Source of the DNA: Bacteroides sp. UBA939
Lineage (GTDB): Bacteria > Bacteroidota > Bacteroidia > Bacteroidales > Bacteroidaceae
DNA length: 48,195 bases
Assembly: GCF_002293435.1 (NCBI RefSeq)
Contig: NZ_DBDF01000064.1
Coordinates: 717-48,911, forward strand
Reading direction: 5' to 3'
Position numbers and translations under genes: made by a program. Shown in pieces: positions 33,165 through 41,720 of the stretch; the first letter of the stretch is position 1, and every line of letters starts with the position of its first letter. Under the pieces are notes generated by a model. The model made no database searches. It saw nothing but the letters and a program-made list of their open reading frames with translations, and had not been told where the DNA came from.

Positions 33165-33410
33165 ATGAAAAAACAACCCACCGGCACCAACTCTTTCGTG
33201 CCCTCGTCCCGTTCCACGCAGGACATAAACCTGCTCCAAGAGCGTTATTATCGCAGTATGACCGACTGCGAAGTGAAAACCGATACCGACCGCTGGTATG
33301 TAGCGGAAATCTTCTCCATCTGTGCCGGCTTTATCTTCCCGCCGTGCTTCTTAGTAGCCATATATTGCGCCTATAAAGTCAAGAAAGGGGGCAAGAATGG
33401 ACACGATTAA
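33165..33410 (+). CDS. Small membrane protein
   Basis: An 81-residue protein with a hydrophilic start and one or two membrane segments (about 46-70, with AEIFSICAGFIFPPCFLVAIYCAYK) and a basic, charged tail. First gene of a tight cluster of tiny genes. Unknown. Confidence 0.6.
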   Translation: MKKQPTGTNSFVPSSRSTQDINLLQERYYRSMTDCEVKTDTDRWYVAEIFSICAGFIFPPCFLVAIYCAYKVKKGGKNGHD

Positions 33411-33657
33411 CATCAATAACGTAGTAATAGACAACCAAGTTTTAGACGCCTTAAAAGACTATCAGGAAGATGGCGCCAAAATTGATGCCCAAACCTTGGA
33501 TACTACAATCGACTACCTTTTTGAATCTTCTGAAGCGTTAGGTTATGCCAATAACATGGATGGAGATAACATGCTTAAACTTATATATAAGCTTCGGAAA
33601 ATGAAAGATTGTTTGCTACGCTTGTTACCGGAAAAAGAGACAGGAGGTCAATCATGA
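33397..33657 (+). CDS. Small acidic protein, unknown
   Basis: An 86-residue protein overlapping the previous gene by 14 bp, with GGGGGC-like ribosome-binding bases upstream. It is helical and acidic (LDTTIDYLFESSEALGY). No family recognised. Confidence 0.5.
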   Translation: MDTININNVVIDNQVLDALKDYQEDGAKIDAQTLDTTIDYLFESSEALGYANNMDGDNMLKLIYKLRKMKDCLLRLLPEKETGGQS

Positions 33658-33758
33658 GCCGCCGCACCAGGCGCGCCCGGCTTGCAGAAATGCAGTCCAT
33701 CTGGCACCTCGTTTCCATCCGTTACGCATTTAATCACTTTAAAATCAAAACAGTATGA
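33654..33758 (+). CDS. Tiny basic protein (34 residues)
   Basis: MSRRTRRARLAEMQSIWHL and following codons, start overlapping the previous stop by ATGA and preceded by GGAGG. Its stop overlaps the next start by ATGA. The chained overlaps and the strong ribosome-binding site support translation. Confidence 0.5.
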   Translation: MSRRTRRARLAEMQSIWHLVSIRYAFNHFKIKTV

Positions 33759-33895
33759 ACAGACATGAAGCACTCCAGCTTGTTAACTCCCTGCTGGATC
33801 CCATCACTCCCATGGAAGAAAAACAATTGGCGGCTGCAAGATTATCCGAATTAATTCGTATCTTGCTGCCCGAAGAAAATAAGGAGGAAGAATGA
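33755..33895 (+). CDS. Tiny helical protein (46 residues)
   Basis: Starts MNRHEALQLVNSLLD and ends with an acidic EEENKEEE-like tail. Overlaps both neighbours by four bases. Unknown. Confidence 0.5.
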   Translation: MNRHEALQLVNSLLDPITPMEEKQLAAARLSELIRILLPEENKEEE

Positions 33896-34029
33896 TGATG
33901 ACTATATTAGCTTTATCCGGGATTGTCACTATCGGTATTTGTGTGATTAAAACAACCAAATCGTTTTTTTGGAAGATGATATGGACTGTTGTAGTCATAT
34001 TCTTCTTCCTGATTATGTTAATGCCATAG
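33892..34029 (+). CDS. Tiny two-segment membrane protein, holin-like in form
   Basis: A 45-residue protein with two hydrophobic segments (ILALSGIVTIGICVI and WTVVVIFFFLIMLMP) joined by a short basic linker KTTKSFFWK. The form is that of small holins or antiholins, but no endolysin is nearby. Preceded by AAGGAGG. Confidence 0.5.
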   Translation: MMMTILALSGIVTIGICVIKTTKSFFWKMIWTVVVIFFFLIMLMP

Positions 34030-34047
34030 TAATACCTCTAAATACTT

Positions 34048-34082
34048 GTCCTTTATAGCCCGCTCCCTGCGGGCTATTTTTG
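34048..34082 (+). promoter_or_regulatory. Late promoter P3 (tail module), overlapping a terminator hairpin
   Basis: GTCCTT (34048-34053), 21 nt, TATTTTTG (34075-34082). The arms ATAGCCCGC (34055-34063) and GCGGGCTAT (34069-34077) form a 9-bp stem with T5 after it, between and over the promoter boxes, so the same bases can end the small-gene transcript and start the tail transcript. Confidence 0.75.
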
Positions 34083-34109
34083 TGTCCATAACCAAAATAT
34101 TGTATCGTT

Positions 34110-34595
34110 ATGGGCATATACAATCATTTCGAATATGGCAAGCAGCTTGCCATCCAACTAAAGCCAATCAGCCACACAGAAGCAAAACCCCGTTTTTTCG
34201 AAGCGTTCGGACTGGAAGACCTGTTTAACCTGGATGACAAGTTATCCAGTGTAACCGGTATGATCTTAGTTGCTGTGGACGGATACGAATCCGACTCTCA
34301 GGATAACGGCGCCGACAGCTTAAATGACACCCTTCAATTTACTTTCATCGTGGCCAGGAACACGATATCCGACCGACCTCAAACCATCACCGCCGCGTTT
34401 AAAGAATGCCGCATTGTCTGCAAGCAAATCCGGAACAAGCTGTTTCATGACCCGAAACTTTTGTCAATCATCAACCGAAGTACCCAAATCAACGGTATCG
34501 GACCTATTGGTGACAACTTCTACGGATGTATGATTACCTTCTCCATCCAGGAAGGTGAAGACTTTTTCATTGATGAAACTTTTTGGAATCAATAG
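34110..34595 (+). CDS. Tail module protein, neck/terminator candidate
   Basis: A 161-residue protein, first gene under P3. It begins MGIYNHFEYGKQLAIQLKPI and has a beta-rich core (LQFTFIVARN, GCMITFSIQEGED) like tail-terminator or head-tail joining proteins. No family can be named. It is followed 5 bp later by the next tail gene. Confidence 0.5.
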   Translation: MGIYNHFEYGKQLAIQLKPISHTEAKPRFFEAFGLEDLFNLDDKLSSVTGMILVAVDGYESDSQDNGADSLNDTLQFTFIVARNTISDRPQTITAAFKECRIVCKQIRNKLFHDPKLLSIINRSTQINGIGPIGDNFYGCMITFSIQEGEDFFIDETFWNQ

Positions 34596-34600
34596 CAGCT

Positions 34601-35209
34601 ATGGGATACTACAAAAACTCCAGGGATGCACGTAGCGCCGCAAGGAGGTATAACGCCGCTAAGCGCAAGCAAGATAAGCTCTCGGATGAATATGTTCCGA
34701 GGCTAATCCGGCTTGAGAGCATGTCAGAGACTGAACGCTATACCATGGTTCAAGATGCCGACCGCATGACTGAATACAACAATGCCATTATCGCATGGCA
34801 ACATTCGGTAGCGGCACAACTACGCCGTGAAATCGCATCAAGAAGCCGGAAGGTAGCCATCAGTTTAAGGCCCAATACATATACCGACAAATACGGTATG
34901 GTTGAACGCTTAGGCTTTTCATTTCTTCGCCAAGGTATCTATATACATAAAGGCGCCGGTAAAGGGCAAGGAGGTTATACCGGTTCTAAATGGTACCAAA
35001 TCAAACGAATTAACGGAACAGACGTGATGACAGCGATAGTCAGACACACTAATCCTAATTCTTTAGGCAAACAAGGAGAATCACCCCGTGAAACCTTCGA
35101 GTGGTTCGATCCGATAATAAAAAAACGTCTCCCTGAATTATCCGATATCGTATTAAAATATTTCGATACTATGCTGATTGATGCAACTAAAATCTACATT
35201 GATAACTAA
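34601..35209 (+). CDS. Tail completion / HK97-gp10-like candidate
   Basis: A 202-residue basic protein; the ATG at 34601 is preferred as the frame before it overlaps the previous gene. A long N-terminal helical part with many arginines and a middle HKGAGKGQGGYTGSKWYQIKR. By order, it may be the HK97-gp10/neck-type protein, but no signature proves it. Confidence 0.45.
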   Translation: MGYYKNSRDARSAARRYNAAKRKQDKLSDEYVPRLIRLESMSETERYTMVQDADRMTEYNNAIIAWQHSVAAQLRREIASRSRKVAISLRPNTYTDKYGMVERLGFSFLRQGIYIHKGAGKGQGGYTGSKWYQIKRINGTDVMTAIVRHTNPNSLGKQGESPRETFEWFDPIIKKRLPELSDIVLKYFDTMLIDATKIYIDN

Positions 35210-35219
35210 AACCTGAATT

Positions 35220-38200
35220 ATGGCAAATGATTTAAACCGCAGCATTAAAATCTACATTGACGGCACGCCTGCAGCGCAAGGAGTCGCCACTGTCGAAGCC
35301 GCTATCCAGAAGCTGGAAACAAAACTCTCTGCACTCAGTACCAGTGAAGCAAACTACGAAACCAAAAGCCGGAAACTTAAAAAAGAGTTAGAAACTAAAT
35401 ATAAGACACTTCAGAATTACAAAACCAAAGTGCAAGAGACCGAGACTGTTCTTAACAACCTGTCCGGTTCTTCTTATAATAAATTGATAGCCGTACAAGC
35501 TTTGGTACGCAAGCAGCTACGCGATGCAACACCGGATACAGAGCAATATAACGCTGCCCTGGATCAAAACCGGCGGGTTACCGAAGCCGTAACACGCGCC
35601 CAACAGGCAATGCGTGTGGAGGTCGGATGCCAGGGAACAACCTTGGGCAAAGCCGTAGGGCTATTCAATAAGTATGCCGCTGTTGTTACCGCCGGTGTTG
35701 CCGCCATCACCGGTGTAACCCTCAAACTAAACCAACTCCGGGAAAAACGTAATCAGCGCGAAGAAGCGAAAGCTGACGTAAAGGCTTTGACCGGGTTGGA
35801 TGATGACAGCATCAACTGGTTGGAACAGGAAGCTAAGAGATTATCCACTTCCATGGACGAAGCCGGTATCAGGATTCGACAGTCCGCAACCGAGATCTTG
35901 GATGCTTATAAATTAGTAGGTTCTGCTAAACCTGAACTGCTGAATGACAAAGAAGCGTTAGCGGAAGTAACGAAGCAAACTCTTATTCTGGCTTCCGCCT
36001 CCGGCATGACACTAAAGGATGCTGTCGACGCCGTAACCTTATCCCTCAATCAGTACGGGGATGGCGCCGATCAGGCAGCAAGGTACGCCAATATTATGGC
36101 TGCCGGTTCTAAATTCGGTTCTGCCGCCGTAGAAGCTGTGACTGCTGCAGTAAAGAAATCCGGTGTTGCCGCTTCTTCCGCCAATATCCCTATTGAACAG
36201 CTTGTGGGTAGTATTGAGACTTTGGCCGAAAAAGGTATTAAAGACGAAATTGCCGGTACCGGATTGAAAAAATTCTTTCTGACCTTACAAACAGGGGCTG
36301 ACGAAACCAATCCCAAAATTGTAGGGTTAGAAGCTGCTCTTAACAACCTGCAACAACAACAGCTATCTGCCGCTCAAGTGAAAAAGATGTTCGGTGAAGA
36401 GGGTTATAATGTCGCCAGTGTCTTGATCAACGAAGCAGAGAAGGTACAGTATTATACCGAAGCTGTCACTGGTACCACTGTTGCCGTTGAACAAGCCGCC
36501 ATCAAGTCAACTACGGCAGCCGCCAAACTTGACCAGGCAAAAAATAAAATGAATGAAATGGGGATTGCCCTGATGGATAAGCTAAATCCTGCAATCGTAT
36601 CATCTATTAACGGAGTTGTAAACTGGGGACGTAAGATTGTTGACCTGGTAGATTTCATCACCCGAAATATAGGAACTATCATCACCCTAACTACAGCTAT
36701 TGTCAGTTACTATACGGCCGTTAAAATAGCTACTGTCCATAATGTTACTTTGAGAAAAGTAAACTTAGTCAATCTCGCCCTTACTAAATTGGAAGTGACA
36801 TGGAACAAGACTTTACAAGCTTCTATTTTGTTGCTTTCCGCTGCAAAATTTGCTTTGACCGGTAATATAAATAGAGCCACTGCCGCTATGCGCCTATTTG
36901 GTATCATTACAAAAATGAGTCCGATCGGTATTTTAGTCTCAGCAATTGCAACATTAGGTGTAGGTCTTTATTTGCTTTTCAATCGTACTAATTCCGTAAC
37001 AGATGCAATGAAACGCATGAATGGCGAAATACTCACCGAACAGCATTCGCTTGACAGTTTGTTTTCCGCATTAAATAAAACAACTGAAGGCAGTCAGGAC
37101 CGTCGCGATATTATCCAAGAAATCAATGAGAAATATGGTACATACCTACCCAATCTGCTAACAGAAAAAAGCAATCTGGATGAAATCAATGACGCCTATA
37201 AACGCATTAATCGTTCTCTTGTTGAACAGATTGCTTTAAAATATAAAAATGAAGAAATACGAACTTTCATGGAAGGAGAGGAAGGTTGGTTTGGTAAAGA
37301 TGGATTTGCCAAAACGCAAATAGAAGCCATTGAAGGTATTCGTTCGGAATTAGAAAAAAGGTTAGGCAGTGGTAAATTAGCGAACATGGCCATCAACGAT
37401 ATCAAAAGGACTACAGAAGAATACAACAAAGCCGGCATGAAATGGGAAAAGGCATTCGGCCAAGCTTATGATACTATCAAGGCAAAATATTTCGGTGGAA
37501 AATCTTTGGGTAATGATATTGTTTCCTCCAACATGGAGAAATACATTAAAAATGTGTATAAGATGAAAAAGGAAATCGACCGCGTGGAAAAGAAATATAG
37601 CCATTGGATGCAGCAAACACCAGAGAACGAGATTCCCGAGATAGTCATTACTGCCAAAAAAACTAATAATACTACCGGTGGTGAGACCGAAGAGGAAAAA
37701 ACAGCCAGACTTGCAAAAGAACAGAAAGAAAGAGAGGAAGCAGAACAAAGAATCAAAATAGCTCTTAATAGAGAAAAGGCTCTCTATACGCAACAACAGG
37801 CTGACATCAAGAAGTTATATGCCGCCGGCAATGATGAAACTTTGAAAACCCAACAGCAATATGATGATAGGATGCTGGAACTTAAAAAAGAGCATCTTAA
37901 CCGTATCATTGATATTGCCGGCAAGGGAAGTTCGGAAGCTGTTAACGCAGAAAATCAGTTGGCGGATATTCAGTTACAAGAACGTAAAGCTACCGCCGAT
38001 TCGTTATCAAAAGCACGTGACAAGGAATTAGCTGACGAACAACAATTCTTCGACCAACAAAAGAAAGCCTATGAAATACAGCTACTTGAAAAGAAACTTA
38101 CCAAGCAGCAATATGACATATTCATAGCAGCTACTACCAGCAATCATAGCGAGAAAGTACTTAAGATTGAAAAAGAGTATTATGATAAAGCCAAAGAACT

Positions 38201-39569
38201 GGTGAAACAGGGTGAAGAAACCATTGCTGACTTGGTGGAACAATCCCATGAGCGTATCACGAAAGCGACTTTGCAATCTACTAAAGATCGTTTGGCTGCT
38301 GAAGAAACCTATATGAAAAACTTAGGTATTCTCCGAGACATGGCTTCTCACGCATCTACCTCTCCCATTGATAAAGAAACCGCCGCTTACGAAGCAAAAC
38401 TTGTGCAGTTGGAAGCTATCTACCAAGCAAGTATTAAATATGCCGAGATTACAGGAAAAGATACTTTAGAGATTAAGATGTTATATGATGCCGCTATAGA
38501 GAATGCAGAAAAGGAGTATAGAAAAAATATTGAGGAAATAAGAAGAGGAGAAGTAGCTAAGACTCTTGTTGATCCCTTTCAGCAAGAAGTTTTCAAAGCC
38601 TATACGGCAATTGAGGAACTGAAAGAACTGATGAATAACTTCTCCGACTACACCGAAGAGGAATTTAAAGAAAAGTTAGCACAGACTATTGGGAAACTAG
38701 TAAACTCTGTTACAAACGGTCTCTCCAATGCATTTAATACTTTTCAGCAAATAGAAATAGATAACATCGAAGCTAAGTATAATGCTGAAATAGAAGCTGC
38801 CGCCGGGAATTCTGAGAAGATCGAACAATTGGAAAGGGAAAAAGCACAAAAGAAGTTAGATATAGAAAAAAAATATGCCGATGTTCAATTTGCCATCAAG
38901 GCTTCTCAGATTATAGCTAACACAGCTATGGCTATTATGCAATGTCTTGCTCAACTTGGCCCGATTGCAGGACCAATTATGGCAGGCGTCATGGCCGCCA
39001 CCGGCGCCATCCAGTTAGCATCTGCCAATGCCGAACGCCAAAAAGTGAAAAGTCAAACACTCGATGGAGGTTCTTCATTAGGTGGCACCTCACACAAACG
39101 TGTCGCAGTTCCGCAGCACGCCGAAGGTCGTTACGACGTCATCGGCGTCGATGATAACAAGTATTACAGCGGAGTACCCTATATCGGTACTTCTCCTACC
39201 GGCATAGTGCGTAGTCCGGCATTGATATCCGAAAACGGTGCGGAACTCATTGTCAATGCCGAGGATCTTCGACGGCTTCAGCGGCATGTCAATTACCCGC
39301 TTGTTCTGCAAGCCATCAATGAGAGCCGCCAGGGAAGTACAAAACCGGTACCGCAACATGCGGAGGGTAGCTATCCCATTGACAAGGCACCAAGTCAAGA
39401 GAGTAACAGCAATACAAATGGTGGGTTATCGCCGGAACTCCTGGAACGGTTGGCCAACGCTATCATACGCCTGGATGAGCAAGGTGCCAGGTCTTTCGTC
39501 GTACTCTCCGATTTGGAGAAAAAACAGGTATTACGTAACCGTTCACGCCAAATAGGTTCTAAACATTAA
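35220..39569 (+). CDS. Tail tape measure protein
   Basis: A 1449-residue protein. N-terminal coiled coil (about 15-100), TP901-type core (about 190-430, with TKQTLILASASGMTLKDAVD and AVTAAVKKSGVAASSANI), hydrophobic stretches (about 480-505 and 560-590), a long charged coiled region (about 830-1200), then hydrophobic NTAMAIMQCLAQLGPIAGP. Near the C-terminus VPQHAEG occurs twice. It sets tail length and enters the membrane at DNA injection. The length fits a long siphovirus-type tail. It begins 10 bp after the previous gene. Confidence 0.9.
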   Translation: MANDLNRSIKIYIDGTPAAQGVATVEAAIQKLETKLSALSTSEANYETKSRKLKKELETKYKTLQNYKTKVQETETVLNNLSGSSYNKLIAVQALVRKQLRDATPDTEQYNAALDQNRRVTEAVTRAQQAMRVEVGCQGTTLGKAVGLFNKYAAVVTAGVAAITGVTLKLNQLREKRNQREEAKADVKALTGLDDDSINWLEQEAKRLSTSMDEAGIRIRQSATEILDAYKLVGSAKPELLNDKEALAEVTKQTLILASASGMTLKDAVDAVTLSLNQYGDGADQAARYANIMAAGSKFGSAAVEAVTAAVKKSGVAASSANIPIEQLVGSIETLAEKGIKDEIAGTGLKKFFLTLQTGADETNPKIVGLEAALNNLQQQQLSAAQVKKMFGEEGYNVASVLINEAEKVQYYTEAVTGTTVAVEQAAIKSTTAAAKLDQAKNKMNEMGIALMDKLNPAIVSSINGVVNWGRKIVDLVDFITRNIGTIITLTTAIVSYYTAVKIATVHNVTLRKVNLVNLALTKLEVTWNKTLQASILLLSAAKFALTGNINRATAAMRLFGIITKMSPIGILVSAIATLGVGLYLLFNRTNSVTDAMKRMNGEILTEQHSLDSLFSALNKTTEGSQDRRDIIQEINEKYGTYLPNLLTEKSNLDEINDAYKRINRSLVEQIALKYKNEEIRTFMEGEEGWFGKDGFAKTQIEAIEGIRSELEKRLGSGKLANMAINDIKRTTEEYNKAGMKWEKAFGQAYDTIKAKYFGGKSLGNDIVSSNMEKYIKNVYKMKKEIDRVEKKYSHWMQQTPENEIPEIVITAKKTNNTTGGETEEEKTARLAKEQKEREEAEQRIKIALNREKALYTQQQADIKKLYAAGNDETLKTQQQYDDRMLELKKEHLNRIIDIAGKGSSEAVNAENQLADIQLQERKATADSLSKARDKELADEQQFFDQQKKAYEIQLLEKKLTKQQYDIFIAATTSNHSEKVLKIEKEYYDKAKELVKQGEETIADLVEQSHERITKATLQSTKDRLAAEETYMKNLGILRDMASHASTSPIDKETAAYEAKLVQLEAIYQASIKYAEITGKDTLEIKMLYDAAIENAEKEYRKNIEEIRRGEVAKTLVDPFQQEVFKAYTAIEELKELMNNFSDYTEEEFKEKLAQTIGKLVNSVTNGLSNAFNTFQQIEIDNIEAKYNAEIEAAAGNSEKIEQLEREKAQKKLDIEKKYADVQFAIKASQIIANTAMAIMQCLAQLGPIAGPIMAGVMAATGAIQLASANAERQKVKSQTLDGGSSLGGTSHKRVAVPQHAEGRYDVIGVDDNKYYSGVPYIGTSPTGIVRSPALISENGAELIVNAEDLRRLQRHVNYPLVLQAINESRQGSTKPVPQHAEGSYPIDKAPSQESNSNTNGGLSPELLERLANAIIRLDEQGARSFVVLSDLEKKQVLRNRSRQIGSKH

Positions 39570-39573
39570 TCGT

Positions 39574-41664
39574 ATGAAAATAGTGAATACAGCTTCCGGG
39601 AAAGCATATCAACTTAAGCCCGGTACTCAACTGGAAATAGAACGCACAAACCCTTTCTTAAATGAATGGGGCGAACAGTCATTACCTACCGAACTTCCGG
39701 ACACCGATTTGAACCGTCAGCTAACCGGTTACCCTGACATGATAGAGAACCGCAGCAAGGTTTCTGCAGATATAGATTGTACTATCCAGGATGGAGATTA
39801 CTTCATGCCGGCACGGCAGGCCATTCTTGAAGCACAACGCCACGAAAAGATATCCACGGCATTCTATATGAATGAGGGTTCATTCTTCGCCAAAATAGCC
39901 GATGTCAGTTTACAGGAAATTTTTGGTGATGAAACGATACCGGGTGTGACATCGGTAGCTGAAGGAATTAACTTTTGCCGCTCGTTAGTCAATGGGAGTC
40001 ATCCGGAGTTTGCCATCTTCCCAGTGCTTATCGATACGGGAGATACCTTTGATAACGGGAAACCTGCCTACAAACAAATCAACCGCTTCGGAACTACTTA
40101 TGAAGGCAGCTTTATAGATTCGGCAAGCGGTCTTGGAAGCACGCTTGATTTTTATAATGCTGTGGAGCGGGAAGAAACCGTGGATGATAAGACAGTGAAA
40201 ATCACGGCAGGTTTTTACATGTCTCCGTTTATCAAAGCCAATTATCTGTTAAAACGCATTTTTCAATATTTCGGTTATACCTTGCTTGACAACTTCTTTA
40301 CGCAAACATTGCCTTTTACCAATATGGTGTTTATCAACACCTGTGCCGATGCGCTTGTAAACGGTACAATACGTATGGTTAACCTGATACCGGATTGTAT
40401 GTGTAACACTCTTCTTGATGTGTTCAGGAAACGCTTCTTCTGTGAATTCATTCCAAATGAGATAACAAGAACCGTACAGATAGAGTTTTTTAAGGATATA
40501 CCGGTACAAGAGGCATCATGCGATTTATCCCCTTATCTGACCTCTCATCCTCTCATTTCTTACCCTGAGAGTTACCAGCAGCTTTCGTTGTCATCGGAAG
40601 AAATTCTTTCTGATAATGAGGATACTGAGTCTGCAAACTCACTTGCTGACCTTGTCGCCAAATACCCGTCTGTAGAGTACAATCAAAAATATGGGTATTT
40701 CTTCCGGAGAGGTTTTTGGTATCTAAATTTCGGATGGCTTGTTGGGCCAAGGTGCATACCTGTGGAAGGCAAAGTATCGGCATCATCAATGCGTTACTAT
40801 GCCGGTGGAGATCTACCGGAAAAAGAGATATCGGTTCCGGATTTGCAGCCTGAGTTTCGTGGTTATTCTACATGGAGTGGTTCATATTCCGCCTTGCATT
40901 TTTTGTTCGTGGGCGAACCCCGTTATCTGAACTCCGCCATCATTGAAGCCGGGGCAACAACACCGGATACGACGGAGATCAGTGATACATCTTCCAATGA
41001 AGAATTAAAACCGATGCTTGCTTTTGCCTATACATTGGCTGGCTACCCTCGCGGAACCATAACGAATTATGGTGCACCTGAAAGTATATTGACCGCTCTT
41101 CCTGATATCCGGTTATGGGATTACAGTCTCTGCTTCAACGGGCCGGAAGGTCTGTTTGAGAAGTTCTATCGTTCTTATGATGATCTTCTGCGCAATTCGT
41201 TGCATAATGTTAGAGTATCGTTATTGCTTCCCAGTAATTTGAAGTTATCCATACCGTCTCATTTACCCGTACTACTTGGCAATCAAAGGCTACTGATCAA
41301 TAGCCTGAACTATCAGATTGGCGGTGAAAACGAACCTTTAGAATCCGAACTGTTAACGATGAAGCTTTATGAACCGGTAAATAAGGCTCCTGTCTTCAGT
41401 GATATTGTTACGTCACAGGATTACGAATGGATTGCCCATTCGGAAAATACCGCTATCACAGTATCCGAATATAGTTCATCCCCATATAAAGACCTGACCT
41501 TCGATCCGATTTATCCGTCACAGCGTCCATCGGCAGAGTTGGCCGCTTCCGGGAAAATCTATTATGAGCGAATCACCTGTATTCAGGAAGCAGGATTTTC
41601 GGGAGGTTTCGCTTATTACAAACACCGGTACTGGCTTACCTGTCAAAAGAAACAGAGCACTTGA
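39574..41664 (+). CDS. Distal tail / baseplate protein candidate
   Basis: A 696-residue protein right after the tape measure, where distal tail or baseplate hub proteins normally lie. N-terminal beta-rich part (PGTQLEIERTNPFLNEWGEQ), then KLPDTD-like regions; the middle part has a cysteine-rich stretch (CADALVNGTIRMVNLIPDCMC). No named family is evident. It ends 4 bp before the spacer with late promoter P4. Confidence 0.55.
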   Translation: MKIVNTASGKAYQLKPGTQLEIERTNPFLNEWGEQSLPTELPDTDLNRQLTGYPDMIENRSKVSADIDCTIQDGDYFMPARQAILEAQRHEKISTAFYMNEGSFFAKIADVSLQEIFGDETIPGVTSVAEGINFCRSLVNGSHPEFAIFPVLIDTGDTFDNGKPAYKQINRFGTTYEGSFIDSASGLGSTLDFYNAVEREETVDDKTVKITAGFYMSPFIKANYLLKRIFQYFGYTLLDNFFTQTLPFTNMVFINTCADALVNGTIRMVNLIPDCMCNTLLDVFRKRFFCEFIPNEITRTVQIEFFKDIPVQEASCDLSPYLTSHPLISYPESYQQLSLSSEEILSDNEDTESANSLADLVAKYPSVEYNQKYGYFFRRGFWYLNFGWLVGPRCIPVEGKVSASSMRYYAGGDLPEKEISVPDLQPEFRGYSTWSGSYSALHFLFVGEPRYLNSAIIEAGATTPDTTEISDTSSNEELKPMLAFAYTLAGYPRGTITNYGAPESILTALPDIRLWDYSLCFNGPEGLFEKFYRSYDDLLRNSLHNVRVSLLLPSNLKLSIPSHLPVLLGNQRLLINSLNYQIGGENEPLESELLTMKLYEPVNKAPVFSDIVTSQDYEWIAHSENTAITVSEYSSSPYKDLTFDPIYPSQRPSAELAASGKIYYERITCIQEAGFSGGFAYYKHRYWLTCQKKQST

Positions 41665-41667
41665 TTT

Positions 41668-41702
41668 GTCCTTTCGTCTCAAACTTCAACTCCATAATTT
41701 TG
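41668..41702 (+). promoter_or_regulatory. Late promoter P4 (fibre module)
   Basis: GTCCTT (41668-41673), 21 nt, TAATTTTG (41695-41702). The -7 box is an exact TAnnTTTG. Transcription would begin near 41710, just before the ATG at 41721. Confidence 0.75.
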
Positions 41703-41720
41703 TGACATAACATTTAAGAT

